From Cavenderia fasciculata (taxonomy: Eukaryota > Evosea > Eumycetozoa > Acytosteliales > Cavenderiaceae), in the NCBI RefSeq assembly GCF_000203815.1, contig NW_004457639.1, positions 186,001 to 250,000 of the forward strand: 64,000 bases of DNA, read 5' to 3'. Under the pieces are notes generated by a model. It did no database searches. It was given only the letters and a program-made list of their open reading frames with translations, and had not been told where the DNA came from. The position numbers were made by a program, and so were the translations under genes. Of this stretch, positions 12,454 to 24,668 are shown in pieces. Position 1 is the stretch's first letter. The number at the start of each line of letters is the position of its first letter.

Positions 12454-15150
12454 TTAATGAGTACTATAAGAAGAGTGGTCGTCATCGTGATGATCTTCAT
12501 TTAATTCAATATAGTGATCATGTTGTTTTGTTTCAAGAAGATGAGGTGATGACATTTTACGTGCAATATATTGTGGTGCACCTGGTGTTGGATTGAGATC
12601 ATCCATTTCTCTGTACTCGTTGTTATCCAATGTTGTATTGGCCTTGTAATACATTAGATGACAAGTCATTGCTAAACCCAAAAATACTAGTGCAACGACA
12701 CTGGATCCACTCCATCCCCAGTGTTGATAGATGACACCACAGATACCACTGCCCAACGAACCACCAATAAAGTAGGATGCCATATAACAGGCATTGATTC
12801 GTGATCGAGAGGTTTCGCTCATTTTTAGGTTTCTCGATTGATTGGTGATGTGACAGGATTGAACACCCAAGTCCAAAATAAAGATACCAGCAATGATGGC
12901 AATTAAATGACTGTCGAGTGTAAGCAACAGTACGTATCCAACCACACAAATTAAAATACTAATGACCATGATCAAATGTACATTGGTTCGATCCGACAGT
13001 TTACCAACAATAGGTGCTGCAATAGCTCCTGCCATTCCAATCAGACCAAACAGTCCAATAAATCCACTACTGTATTCATATGGCTCTTCATTTAATCTAA
13101 ATGACAGTGTTGTCCATAATATACAAAAGGTTGAAAAGATACATGCTCCAATAAAACATGTTTGTTTTAATTGGTCATTTGATTTTACTAAATTTACAAG
13201 TGATGCTAATAATTTATGATATGGTATTGGTTCTTGGTTTCCTAAAAAGAAATAAGATTAAAAAAAAAGATTAGTATCTTAAATAAAGAGTCGATGATTT
13301 TCCTTCATACTTGGATTATAAGGTAAAAATATAAATAATAAAATGGAAACTAAAAACATGGTTGAAGCGGCAACAAAATAAAGGATTCTCCAACCAATGA
13401 GTGCACCAAGAATACCAGATAGTACACGAGCACCCAATAATCCAACAAATAGAGATGACATGAGGATACCAATGATACCACCTCGTTCGGCGGGATTGGT
13501 TAGGTCGACAGCCAAAGGAATGGCAATATGAGGTATGATGGTGGTGGCTCCAACTAGGAATTGAAATATAATCATGACAATGATATTGGGTGAGAGTCCA
13601 ACTCCGACCAATGACGCAGATGTCACAACCGATAATATTAATATCAGCTTTTTCTTGGAATAGACATCACCCAATATCGATATGAATAGCAGTCCAAATG
13701 CGTATCCAATTTGTACAGACATTGTGACGATGGAAAGGACTGTTGGCGATTGGTCAAACTCTTCACCCACCATGTTGAGTAGTGGGTGTATATAGTAGAG
13801 GTTGGATACAGAGAAAAAGATAGACAATGATAAAAGGAAAAGGATACGGGAACTGATTTTGTTGGTGTCGGATGATAGAACTGGTCGGGTAAGTGATGAT
13901 AGCGTGTTTTGTGCCAATGTAGATGCATCGACAGATTGATGATGTGCAGATGATGATGTTATATATGATAGGATTTTTGTTGGTGTTGGTGGTGGAAGTG
14001 GAATGTTAAAATTGGTAACAGTAGTGTCAGGTGTAGTTGATGCGCTTGTTGTAGTTGTAGTAGAGTTGGTAGTTGATAATGATGATGATATAACATTACT
14101 AACATTATTACTACCAGTTGTTGTTGTAGTCATGGTTGTAGTTGTTGATAATGTAGTTGTTGATGTTATACTACTATTATTATTATTATTATAATTATTA
14201 TTGGCGCCGCCACCATTTTTGTGATAGTTGTTAGTAGATTGGAATAAAAGGTTGTTATGACCATTTGAAAATTGATTAAATGGTTGTCGTTGATTAGTAT
14301 TTTTTGGTATGGTTGGTGGTATGACTTGTGTTGGTGAAGTTGGTCTCGGTATCGATGCCATAGTCATAGATGATGGGAGAGTTGTTGGTATTGGTGTTGG
14401 TTTGTCTCCTCCACCTCCACCACTTTGTTGTATCATATTGGTAAATAATTTAATATTTGGTGACGAGTGTGATGGTGATGTTGGGAATGTGTGGTATTTG
14501 TCATTGTATGACCGAGAGGTTGGTGCTTTTGATTGAGGTGATGTTGACATTCCGTCTTCGTCATGATGATGATTATGCGTATTGACACCAAAAAGGGATC
14601 CAGGAGATGTTGACAGATGAGTAAACGACTTGAACTTATTGGTCAATAATTGTTTGAATGGAGATGCAGCTGGTTTGGCACGTTGTTGTTGTTGAAGAGA
14701 CTCTTCTTGAACAGTATCATCTTCCAATGTAATATCTTCAAATCCCATTGATGAATCTGATTTTGTTTCCATCTCTTCTACTTCCTCCTCTGCCTCCCCA
14801 AGATTGGTCGACGAACCATTATAATCTTTATGACTTTTCATTGCTTCATCAATGATTTCAAAATCTTGTTCATCCTCTTCAGATGATGAATCCAACAATG
14901 ACATTTTGAATACTGGTACAATAGTACTATCGTCTATTTGTTGTTGATGTTGTTGATTATTATTATCATCATCTTTGATTAATTTCGTTGTTGATTCGTC
15001 AATTGTAGATATTATCTGTTCATCTACTATAATCTCATCATCTTTGTTATTATTGCTAATACTATCATCATTATTGTTATTACTATTACTATTACTATGA
15101 TTGTCTAGAAGCTTTGACGATTCTTCATCGCCAGCTTCCAACACCATCAT
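12454..15150 (-). CDS. MFS transporter with long acidic N-terminal tail
   Basis: Two exons (13311..15150, 12454..13241) give about 875 aa. The last about 440 residues form a 12-TM major facilitator. SILGDVYSKKKLILI is the loop 2-3 signature, VDLTNPAERGGIIGILMSSLFVGLLG lies in the N-half, and PIVGKLSDRTNVHL is the matching C-half loop. The layout resembles bacterial YnfM/arabinose-efflux-like MFS proteins. The substrate cannot be read from sequence. The first about 430 residues are cytosolic and low-complexity (acidic clusters, Asn, Thr and Ser runs, a QQHQQQ tract), far longer than the family norm of about 400-450 aa in total. The intron splits the central loop after TM6. The start at 15148-15150 (MMVLEAGDEES) is the first ATG after the divergent promoter. 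Confidence 0.85.
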
Positions 15151-15633
15151 TTGTGAGAGACTGTATTGTGTTGATAAAGTGTTAAAGAGTAGTAGTATCT
15201 AGATACTTCCTCTTTTTCTCTCTGTATATATTATTATTATGCCAAAGAGTGTAGTAGTAGCTTATCTCTACAGTATTATATATAATTCTCTCTCTTTGAT
15301 GATAGAGCTAATTCTCAAACACCGTCCACCTCAACTGATTCAACCACCCACCACCTGATGCTGACGTTTTTGTCAGCTTAATAAATTAAATTCGAAAAAG
15401 TCGCGGAATTAAATTTTTAATCAAAGACTGGGAGATGGAGATGGAGTACTCATACTATTCAAATCCAAAGATAAATAATAATTTATTTTTATTATTAATA
15501 ATTATAAATTGCAACCTTCTCATTCATCAATCCATCTAATCTTTATTTTTATTTGTAATATATTTTTTTATATTTATTTTAATGGTCATCATTTTTGAAA
15601 ATAGGCAAACAATGAAATATTAATGAATTAAAC
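15151..15633. promoter_or_regulatory. Divergent promoter between MFS gene and ankyrin-like gene 1
   Basis: A 483-bp AT-rich spacer separates two outward-facing starts. It holds TATA-like stretches, T-runs and a GGAGATGGAGATGGAG repeat near 15430. No ORF or RNA seen. The promoter role is inferred from position only. Confidence 0.45.
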
Positions 15634-17976
15634 ATGTATCAACAACAACAACCAAAACATTTACAAGCAATCAAAGAAGTATTATTTCATAACAAATATC
15701 TGTTTTTAAAGATATTGAAATATATTAGAAGAGATGTGATGGTGAGAGGAGCGTTGGTGCCGCCACCGCCGCCGACGATCATAAATCATGACTTTGTCAA
15801 AGGAGCTGCGCTGGTAGAGCCACCAAAGAGATACTTGGAGTTGACGTACAGTGTATCATTCCTAGTCAACAACAAATACTATGGTACACTAATCGATATA
15901 ATCAAATGTAATAGATTGGCAAGTGATGCATTGAGTGTCGGTGGACACTTGGCTCAAGTAGATGATCACAATGCAATGAAGAGATTGATCGATTTGTTAT
16001 ATCAACCATTCAAATCACACTTTACAATCAATATAAAGAATACTGTAACCAAAGACTTGGAAAAGATTAAAAACTTTCTCTATCTACTTGTATCACATCA
16101 TGGTAATATCAAGGTATGGAGAGTTGTATGTGACTTTATAAATACAAACGGATTAGTTCAAGATAAAGGGAAATCGTCAAAGAAAGAGAAGAGTAATATT
16201 ACAAGTATCATGCAATTAATGTTTGCAAATCGTTCAGATGGATACTTTGCAGAGATACTACGTCAAGCAGTTTTATTTAATCGGTTGGATATTGTGGTCG
16301 ATATTGTACAAGATGTTGGTGCTGACCGTATCATCAAGTATTATACCAACCCTTTGAAAAGGATGTTTCTACCCAAGAACCAAGTACTCGAGTTTAAACC
16401 AGAGTTGGCTGATCCCGAGACACTGACATATCTCTACAATACCTTTGGTGATACATTATTCTCAACAATATTGTTCCCAACCACCACCATGACGATGACG
16501 GCTCTCCTCATGACATACAACATTGATATCATTCAAAAGAATCTACATCGATTCAGTCACAACAAGGAAGAGTTTTATAAATCATTCAAAGTTACACTCA
16601 ACCACTTTTTCACCTTTGTCGTTGGTAACCAATACATTCAAGAAAGTATTGGTAATAGTAGAATCAAATCATTGTATGATTGTTCATTGGTCATTATGAA
16701 TCATCTGCATTTTGATTTAACCCTTATACACAAGACTGCTTCACACCTCTTTCCACCATCCACCACTACGATGGTCACTGAATGGTACCAGGTGATCGTA
16801 TTATTCGAACTATTTCAATTGACCATCGATATCTATTCAATGGATAGAGATATATTATGTCGCATGGTTTCCCAATTTGGTAATAGCCAAAATTGTAATC
16901 AAAATATTGCAAATTATATGGTTGATAAATGTGGATTCAATTCAGTGTGTAAAAGTGGATCACTTTTATTGGTTAGTTTAGCATATCAATACGTACAACT
17001 ACGAGTACTAGTAACACCAGCATCATCATCTAATTTTCATCTAATTAGTTTATCATCCAACGACCTACAAGTATTACAATTCCTATTTCCAATTGTAAAA
17101 GATCAATTGCACTCTTCCTCTTCCTCTTCTTCTTTTAATCAATACAACAATGAATTATATTATGAAAATCAGTATTGTATAAATGATAGAATTGCAAAAG
17201 GTAAACCTCAATGGGATGTAATTGATTATTTGGCATTGGAGTCAGATTCAAGTTGTCGGTTTATAGTATCGGGAGCGTCTATTACTAGATTGCTGTGGAA
17301 TGGTTCATTTGCAGCGGTTGACAAACTCATAGGTGATGACGGTCTAATTGCCAACTATATTATTCCTAGTCAAGAGGTAGATGTAAATAGTGCTAGAATG
17401 GCAAAATACTTTAAAAGAGAACAGATCATACCAAACTTTGGTGACAATATTAAAAAGAATCTAGAGTTGGTATCATACATGATCAATGTATATGAAAATC
17501 AACTACCTCTACCAGTTTTCAATATCATGTTGAAATATGCAGTCTATTGTGGTGACATGAATACAATAGATCGTATTTGGGGATACTCTAATCAATTTAT
17601 TGATCAACAACAAAATAACCAACAACCAATTATGGTACAATTGGATCCACTCATTAAAGAATTAAAACTATCAACCATTTTTGAATTGGTTGAAAGATCC
17701 ATACCACTTTACATATCATCACCCGATAGCTGGAAGATTGTTGGTCAATACGGACATGTATCATGGATAGAAGATCTATTATTAAAGTACACCATTCCAC
17801 ATCAATCAAACAATGGTGAACCTTGTGATACCACAATTAAAAGTGAATATATTACCAAACTATTAGATGGTCTAAAATACAATACAGATCACAAAGATTC
17901 GATCATTGGGTATCTTTGGGAACACGAAAAATTCGATAATCATAAATCAAAAATTAAATTATTTATGTCTAAATAA
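15634..17976 (+). CDS. Dictyostelid ankyrin-like family protein 1
   Basis: A single exon of 780 aa. The N-terminus has the family's entry motif, an F-box-like helix pair (VLFHNKYLFLKILKYIRR), followed by many irregular helical repeats of about 30-40 residues of ankyrin type (for example LFNRLDIVVDIVQDVGADRI, AVYCGDMNTIDRIWGYSN). I see no transmembrane segment, signal peptide or catalytic motif. Members of this expanded dictyostelid family are usually annotated only as ankyrin repeat-containing; their role is unknown, and substrate adaptor use is a guess from the F-box-like start. Paralogues lie at 20798-23179, 29703-32159 and, fused to a Rab-like domain, at 48017-49442. A Pro-rich insert (PPPPPTI) follows the entry motif. 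Confidence 0.8.
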   Translation: MYQQQQPKHLQAIKEVLFHNKYLFLKILKYIRRDVMVRGALVPPPPPTIINHDFVKGAALVEPPKRYLELTYSVSFLVNNKYYGTLIDIIKCNRLASDALSVGGHLAQVDDHNAMKRLIDLLYQPFKSHFTINIKNTVTKDLEKIKNFLYLLVSHHGNIKVWRVVCDFINTNGLVQDKGKSSKKEKSNITSIMQLMFANRSDGYFAEILRQAVLFNRLDIVVDIVQDVGADRIIKYYTNPLKRMFLPKNQVLEFKPELADPETLTYLYNTFGDTLFSTILFPTTTMTMTALLMTYNIDIIQKNLHRFSHNKEEFYKSFKVTLNHFFTFVVGNQYIQESIGNSRIKSLYDCSLVIMNHLHFDLTLIHKTASHLFPPSTTTMVTEWYQVIVLFELFQLTIDIYSMDRDILCRMVSQFGNSQNCNQNIANYMVDKCGFNSVCKSGSLLLVSLAYQYVQLRVLVTPASSSNFHLISLSSNDLQVLQFLFPIVKDQLHSSSSSSSFNQYNNELYYENQYCINDRIAKGKPQWDVIDYLALESDSSCRFIVSGASITRLLWNGSFAAVDKLIGDDGLIANYIIPSQEVDVNSARMAKYFKREQIIPNFGDNIKKNLELVSYMINVYENQLPLPVFNIMLKYAVYCGDMNTIDRIWGYSNQFIDQQQNNQQPIMVQLDPLIKELKLSTIFELVERSIPLYISSPDSWKIVGQYGHVSWIEDLLLKYTIPHQSNNGEPCDTTIKSEYITKLLDGLKYNTDHKDSIIGYLWEHEKFDNHKSKIKLFMSK

Positions 17977-19223
17977 ATGTATAAATAAATAAATGTATTA
18001 TATATTAATCTATAATAGATACTAGTATCTTGAGGTCCAAAAGATATCAAGTCCAAGGATCCTCCTTCCTTATTCCTTTTCAAATAATATTGACATTCCA
18101 AAATTATATTAAATTTTTAATGAATGTCATGCATGTTGACGAAGTGTCATTCATTCGTGGACAACTGTTACCTCCCAGTCTCCAAGCAGCAGCTGTTATA
18201 CACAATTCTTTGTTCTCAGCTGATTGCTGTGCAGAGATATATACATACAATACACACCCTACCTACACACACAAACACACCTACACACCTACGCGTACAT
18301 ACATTAAAATGTGAGTAACGGATCGCAAAAGAGAATAATTTTAAATTAATAATTATTATAGAATTGGTTGGTATGGTAGTAGTTAATCAAAAAGAAGAAG
18401 GTACATTTTCATACCACCTATTACTACTACTAGATTATATATAAATATATTTTGTATCGTTAATTTATATTTTACGCGATAGATATCGTAGATAGATATT
18501 ATCAATTACTATATTCACATGCGTACACACTCAACACGCACCACACACACAGATATACAATAACAACAGTTAATAGCAGTGAGTGTCAAGTAAAGTGATC
18601 GACTGTATAATTGTTACCATTCAGAATACAATTCTCTCTTATGATAATTAGTGTTGTTTTGAGTTTCACAATATTTGCGACCACCATCCACATTCCCAAC
18701 TCCAACAATACAACCAACGTTGATCTTATCGTTGTCAACACACACATTTATAGCATAGCATACGCGATTGTTATCGTTTTTGTTATTGTTATTGTAGCTT
18801 AAACTACCAAGTCGATTGACCGACTCTATTTTCAGACATTCCTCCCTCCTCCGCATCCACCCTCTACATTTCATACCCTGTTTTTGGGAATTCTATTTAT
18901 ATATATAACAATCTCATAGTACCTAGGTAGTATTGTGGTCAAAGGAATAGGAAACGGTCCTATCCTATCCTATCCTTTCCACCTTACCAATTAATAGAAA
19001 AGGAAGGAAGGAAGGAATTTCCTAATTTTATTTTTGATTTAAATTAATTTCCATCCTTTTTTCTTTTTTGATGGAAATGATAATAATATTATTGATTTAT
19101 TAATACATTTCCTTTTTAAAAATATTTATTTATTTATTTATTTATTTTAATTTTAAATTAAACACAATATATCTATCAATCAATCAATCAATCAATCAAT
19201 ATTAATTAATATTAATTTTCATC
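17977..19223. other. 1.25-kb spacer rich in simple repeats
   Basis: The spacer holds ACAC/CTAC-rich DNA (about 18245-18300), CTATC repeats near 18960, a GGAA run near 19000, TTTA repeats (about 19125-19145) and CAAT repeats (about 19177-19198) just before the CBS gene. A short hydrophobic open frame (about 18641-18802, +) and a frame antisense to it are not convincing genes. It probably holds the 5' regulatory region of the CBS gene. Confidence 0.5.
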
Positions 19224-19322
19224 ATGATCCAATTATTAAACTTTAATAATTATTTTTTAAATAATAATAATAAAAAGAATAAAAAAGATTATTCAATCTA
19301 CGAACCATTACAAAAACGAAAC

Positions 19323-19367
<45 letters not shown>

Positions 19368-20721
19368 CGTCGTGGCCAATACGAAAAACAACAAGAAGAA
19401 GAAACAAGTAAAAATCAAAGATCATATAGTATAACAAGAGTTGGATCTGGCGTGATTAGTTTTGATATTGGATTTACAGACGAATCAACAATGGAAATAT
19501 ATAAAGAATTAAAGTCGACGCCTATCAGTTCGATAAAATCTTCAGTCAAGATGAGGAATGGTATCATATCATTGAAACGATCAGATTCACTTGCCATTGC
19601 TCTCAAGGTACTACATGAAAATGATATCTCTTCAAGTCCTGTCATTGATCCAAATCTTGGTTGTATTGGTTTGGTTGATATGTTTGATATTGTTGAATAT
19701 GTTTATTCAATGGTTAAAAAAGCTGAAAATTCAACAAATTCAAATGTAAAGAAAAAGAATATATATATAATTATACAAATAATAATAATTAACAAACTTT
19801 TTTAATATTATTATTATTATGGTTTAGAATGAAAAAATTCAAAAGATAGTATCAAAAAGTTATTATAATTTACAATTGGATCCTGTATCTGTTGTTATTA
19901 ATCGATTGAGTGATGCAGAGACCAATATACCAATCGTTTCAGAGGGCCATAATATCATTTCACTTATCGAACTTTTTGCCATGGGTTGTCATCGTGTACC
20001 AATCTATGCAATCAACAATCAACAATCAAATGGTGGATCTGTATTGTCATTGTCATCGTGTGGAGTTGGTGGTGGTATTCCCAAACTGACCCGAGTCATT
20101 AGTCAAACAGATTGTATTATATGGGCATGGGAGAACCCAATCATCAGAGAGGAAATTATCAATTCTAGTAGCAAGGTAAGAGATTGCTATAGACCTTCTC
20201 CAAAATGTGTTTTACCTTCAACTCCCATTGTAGAGGTTCTAAAAATCCTCAATGCAAACAAAATCAGTGCAGTTGCAATTGTAAATGATAAAGGAAAATT
20301 AAAAGATGAAATTAGTACTGATAGTTTTAAGGTAAAAAAAAAAATAGAAAATAGAAATAGAAAATAGAAAAATATTAATATTAAAATCTCTTTTTTTTTT
20401 ATCTATCTTTTTATTTAGGGAATAAATGAAAAGAATTTAGATATAATATTTGAAGATGTTAAAAAATTTATGAAATCAAAGGTTCATAAATCATCATCGG
20501 ATGCAAATACCATCCGTACTTGTACATTAGATTGGTCATTAAAAGAGGTTTGGGAATTATGTTTTAAATTTAAGTGTCACAGAGTTTGGGTATTGGATGA
20601 AGACAAGGTTCTATGTGGTATCATTAGTTTGGGTGATCTTTTAAAATCATTTATCGTTAATATCCCTAGATCAGTTCCAAGTTCTCCTCCAACTTCTGGT
20701 CGTATTTCACCTTTACCATAA
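19224..20721 (+). CDS. CBS-domain protein (likely four CBS motifs)
   Basis: Three exons (19224..19745, 19828..20331, 20419..20721) give 442 aa, all in phase 0. A leader with a poly-Asn run (about residues 33-48) precedes CBS motifs. Motif 1 is the SLKRSDSLAIALKVLHENDI to LGCIGLVDMFDIVEYV unit. A second has IPIVSEGHNIISLIELFAMG and HRVPIYAI. A third has SPKCVLPSTPIVEVLKILNANKI and VAIVNDKGKL. The fourth has DWSLKEVWELCFKFKCHRVWVLD and GIISLGDLL. Paired CBS modules bind adenine nucleotides, as in AMPK gamma and Sds23-like proteins. No kinase, channel or enzyme domain is attached, so a regulatory role is inferred. It ends 76 bp from the stop of the convergent ankyrin-like gene. Confidence 0.85.
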
Positions 20722-20797
20722 AATATGTAAATAATAATTAATATAGATAAATAATATTTGTAGATAATTTCTACTTTTTGTAAAATAAATATAGTTT

Positions 20798-23179
20798 TTA
20801 TTCAAATAATTTTAACATTTGAATATTATTTAAAGTTGAAGCTCTACGACTTAGGATCTTTTTAGAATCTGGAGACAAGGAAATCTTTTTTTTCAAAACA
20901 AAAGAGATGATATCTAGATGGTTATGATCTAAAGATCGGAGTAAATTGGCAGTAGAGTATTTGGCTAGATGATATTTGGTATCCATGTGCAAGATTAGAT
21001 TTAAATGACCATATTTAAATGCATTCTCTAGTATGCATTTTTTAATAACATCTGTTGTTGTAGAACCAAATAAACTCGATTGATGTATGACCATGTCAAC
21101 CAAATCGACGTCTCCAATTCTGCCAACCAAATTAACTACCGAACCACTATTTATAATAAAATGATGTGATGGAGTTCGCTTGCAAACATATTCAAATAGT
21201 TGTTTTTGTTCTTGTACTCGCTCCATAGGCATAAGTGATGATTCCATTGTTGAAAATAAACTCAATCCAGAATAGAGAGAATAACCTTCATAACAAATGG
21301 GTACATATGTATTACCTGTAGTCTCTGCAGAGTAGGGTGTTTTCTCTAGGAAATATTCTACTGTATTTCTTGACCCAAAATACATTGCAAAGTCGATATG
21401 GATGTTTGATCGTTGGTTAAATGTCTTGGGCGTCAATAACCTCTCAATCTCTGTAAAGTTGGTAGACATAAAGTAGGTATGTCCAAGGTTACAGATTGTA
21501 CGTCTTGTTGTGATGGATGGTGCAAAGTTGGTGGGCATTGAACGACCACGTGAAAGGTATAGAGAACTGACACATTTCAATGTTTCCATATTATGTGTTT
21601 CCAATGCTATTACAACCAATTCCTCTCGGAATGTGATGGTTCCAATATATTGTTGAAATATTTCCTTGATGCGATCGATTTGATTTAATTTAATTGCCTT
21701 TATGAGTGTTTTATAAATATTTTGATTAGAGTTTATGAAATGGTACATTTTGGAGGCAGCATTACCAGATTTCTCCAACTCTGCTTCACTACATAAATAT
21801 TGAATATGTGAATTGTGGTTTGAATGCAGCGCGATACTAGCCAGTTTCAACAAATCAAATTTGTATTTTAAAGTGTCTTTGAGGTATCTACAAAGTGCAT
21901 CGTTGTTTGTCAATGATAGTATACGACTAATTGATTTGACCAATATTTTATCTGTAATGGTTACACTATCATAGACATTTTCTATCAAAGCAACCATTCT
22001 TGATAAATCATCCAAACTATAATCCTTTCCATTGTAATGTCCAATCCAATTCCCAGGCAAGTATTTGAGTAGTTTTTCTTGAACTCTTTCAACCGAGATA
22101 AATGTTTTAATATTATGCAATTGGAATACATTGGCGATTGCATCAAGATGGTGCTGATCGAGTGTGAAGAATGGCTTTAAAATATGTTCCACGATCGAAC
22201 TGACAAATTCTTGCCAAACATCTAGACAAAGAACATCTAGGGTACCTTTCATAGCTCTATTCATCAGTTCCTTGTCTTTACACAAAAGTAATGCTCCAAA
22301 GTAACCACCAATATTCATATCGAGTTTAAAGTTAAAGTTGTCATGGAGGTATCTAAACATTTCAGTGTGTCCATTTTTAAGTGCTTGACATGACAAGTGA
22401 TGATACATTGTTTTGTCATTCACCATCTCTGTATGATACAACTCTTTGAATAAATCTACATTTCCACTTGCCGCTACTTGTTGTTTAAATGGACCAAATG
22501 TAATGGATAAATCTTTGTATTTAGTGGCCAATAAATCGACAGTCATTCTTTGTAACCTTTTGTTTCCAAATAACATTGTCCACTCTACATATTGTTTAAC
22601 CAAACCACTCGACTCTTTGGTGTAATAAGATAATGCCAAATCCACTAATTTCAATATATGACCATCTTGCAGCGGTGCAAGTCTCTCTTCTGTTGCCGAT
22701 TTAACCCATGAAGGAGTACGTCCAAAATACAAGAATTGGTCACGGTCCAACTTGTCCTTTAATAAATAAGTGTAACCATTCTTGATGATCCATTTCACTT
22801 TGGTAGCAGTTTGATATGATCTAGCACCTAGTGCAGGATGCTGTAACATGCCAAGATAAAAGTCATCTTTAAAGGTTTGACTGTTGTTTTGTACCAACCA
22901 ATCATGTCTCTTTAAAGCTTGATGATAACAATTATCGGTTGACACAAAATGATACCAAGAATCAATATCCTTTTTTAAATAGACAAGTAACAAATAATTA
23001 TAATAATCCTTGTCAAAGAATTCGACCCTGTCTTGAATTGACCTAGCCACATCTAATCTATTACAATAGATGATACATTGTTTAATATGTTTTAATAAAT
23101 ACTTGTTTAATAAAACTCTTTTAAATAAATTGTTATCTATAATTGTACCCATCTTTCTCTCTCTCTCTCTCTCTATCAT
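20798..23179 (-). CDS. Dictyostelid ankyrin-like family protein 2
   Basis: A single exon of 793 aa. It starts with the family motif (NLFKRVLLNKYLLKHIKQCI), then irregular helical/ankyrin-like repeats to the C-terminus (GHLNLILHMDTKYHLAKY, DHNHLDIISFVLKKKI). No membrane or catalytic motif is visible. The first ATG (23179) yields a leader MIERERERKMGT translated from a GA microsatellite; the second ATG (23152) starts right at the conserved part and may be the real start. The gene is divergent from the GNAT gene, with 371 bp between starts. Confidence 0.8.
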   Translation of the reverse strand: MIERERERKMGTIIDNNLFKRVLLNKYLLKHIKQCIIYCNRLDVARSIQDRVEFFDKDYYNYLLLVYLKKDIDSWYHFVSTDNCYHQALKRHDWLVQNNSQTFKDDFYLGMLQHPALGARSYQTATKVKWIIKNGYTYLLKDKLDRDQFLYFGRTPSWVKSATEERLAPLQDGHILKLVDLALSYYTKESSGLVKQYVEWTMLFGNKRLQRMTVDLLATKYKDLSITFGPFKQQVAASGNVDLFKELYHTEMVNDKTMYHHLSCQALKNGHTEMFRYLHDNFNFKLDMNIGGYFGALLLCKDKELMNRAMKGTLDVLCLDVWQEFVSSIVEHILKPFFTLDQHHLDAIANVFQLHNIKTFISVERVQEKLLKYLPGNWIGHYNGKDYSLDDLSRMVALIENVYDSVTITDKILVKSISRILSLTNNDALCRYLKDTLKYKFDLLKLASIALHSNHNSHIQYLCSEAELEKSGNAASKMYHFINSNQNIYKTLIKAIKLNQIDRIKEIFQQYIGTITFREELVVIALETHNMETLKCVSSLYLSRGRSMPTNFAPSITTRRTICNLGHTYFMSTNFTEIERLLTPKTFNQRSNIHIDFAMYFGSRNTVEYFLEKTPYSAETTGNTYVPICYEGYSLYSGLSLFSTMESSLMPMERVQEQKQLFEYVCKRTPSHHFIINSGSVVNLVGRIGDVDLVDMVIHQSSLFGSTTTDVIKKCILENAFKYGHLNLILHMDTKYHLAKYSTANLLRSLDHNHLDIISFVLKKKISLSPDSKKILSRRASTLNNIQMLKLFE

Positions 23180-23550
23180 TAATAAATCTCTACAAGTCTA
23201 GACTGCATCTCCTAATGTATTACATTAGCTAAGAAATCAAATTAAAATCAACAACAACTCCATTTCATCTTCTCAAAAATTTTTGAATTTTTTCTTGTTA
23301 TATTTTTATCTCTCTTTTTAAAATATGATTCATATAGTTTAGGTCACAAAGAATGATAAGTATTCCATTCTATTGAATATTAATATCTTTAATTAAAGAT
23401 ATTTTAATTCATAATTTTAAAATCAGAAGTTCGAAATTGAATGATTCGTTCGTTTTTTTTAAAAACCAACACTTTAGCAATGACACATTTAAAAACACAG
23501 TAGCTTGAAACTATCACAATATATAGATATAGAAGTAGAGTAATAGTATA
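23180..23550. promoter_or_regulatory. Divergent promoter region
   Basis: A 371-bp AT-rich spacer with T-runs lies between outward-facing starts. The open frame on the minus strand (23404-23625) overlaps the GNAT start and has no family features. Role inferred from position. Confidence 0.4.
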
Positions 23551-24202
23551 ATGGATTGTAAAGAAGAAGAAATCAAAACAGGTGGTGTATTTGAAATCAA
23601 ACCATGCAGAAAGGAAGATATTCAAAAGATCTATGATATGATTTATGAATTGGCTGTCTTTGAAAAGTTACAACATATGGTATGTTTAAACAAACAACAA
23701 TAGTTATTAGTTTGATTGTATATCTATATCTATCTCTTTCTCTTTCTTATCAATCTCTCATTCATTTTGTTTTTAGGTAACAGGAACAGTTGAAGGACTT
23801 GAGAAATCAGCATTTGGTGAAGAGAAATCGATTTATATTAATTGTGGATGGTATACAGAGAATGGTCAAGAACAAGGTCAATTGATTGGATATACTATTC
23901 ATTTCTTAAGTTTTAGTACCTTTTTATGTCGACCAGGTATCTTTTTAGAGGATTTATACATTAAACCAGAATACAGAGGCAAGGGACTTGGTAAAAAGTT
24001 ATTGTTACATCTTACAAAGATCGCTCAAGACAAGGGTTATGGTCGTGTTGAATGGCAATGTCTCACTTGGAATGTTGAGGCTCAAAAGTTATATAATAGT
24101 ACTGGTGCTGAAGTAATGGATGGATGGATGCAATATCGTTTGGTTGAAGGTCCACAAATTCAAAAGTGTGCCAAAGACTTTGAAAATACTAAAACTAGAT
24201 AA
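23551..24202 (+). CDS. GNAT acetyltransferase, SSAT/thialysine-type
   Basis: Two exons (23551..23679, 23777..24202) give 184 aa. IKPCRKEDIQKIYDMIYELAVFEKL is the classic SSAT/SAT2 N-terminus. IFLEDLYIKPEYRGKGLGKK is the acetyl-CoA pyrophosphate loop (RGKGLGKK matches Q/RxxGxG/A). VEWQCLTWNVEAQKLYNSTGA is the C-terminal signature with the Tyr general acid. Proteins of this group acetylate spermidine/spermine or thialysine; the sequence cannot settle which. The family length is about 170 aa. Cytosolic. The exon 1 start is the only upstream ATG in frame. Confidence 0.92.
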
Positions 24203-24668
24203 CGAATAAGTAATAATAATAATAAACCAACTCAATATTTATTTAAAAAATAATATAATAACAAAAGTAATGGATGGATAGCTGCAAAATCGATATTATT
24301 TTTGTTATATCCAAAAGTGAGAATGTCAAAACTAGATAATAATAATAATATTTAGTAAAAAAGATGGAACCAGACCAACTATAGTACACTTCGTTTGTAG
24401 TCATTCGTTTGATATATTGGAATCATGTTCCATTGGAAAAAAAAGGTGATGACCAGTTCATTAGATTTTTCAAAAGAATCTTCAATTAGCAAGGATTGTA
24501 AAATTAAATTAAAAAAAAGGTGGAGATTGTGAACTGACACTAGTTGATAAAAGGGTAACTCAAGAGACCAATCACATTTATTATTCGCATATTTATTTAT
24601 ATATTATAGAGATATTTATATATATATATATATATATATTTTAAAAAAGTAGAAAGGAATCATTCATC
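24203..24668. other. Spacer with TA-repeat before the protease gene
   Basis: AT-rich spacer. An uninterrupted TA run at about 24617-24639 and an A-run lie 30-50 bp before the sedolisin ATG and probably form part of its core promoter/leader (inference). No ORF or RNA gene. Confidence 0.45.

Noticed and set aside
13644-14536. Open frames in other phases or strand across the MFS gene
   Set aside because: Shadows of low-complexity coding sequence (Thr/Asn repeats).
18611-18874. Overlapping open frames on both strands, one hydrophobic
   Set aside because: Mutually antisense, built from AT-rich/CA-rich DNA, and no conserved motif; cannot both be real and neither is supported.
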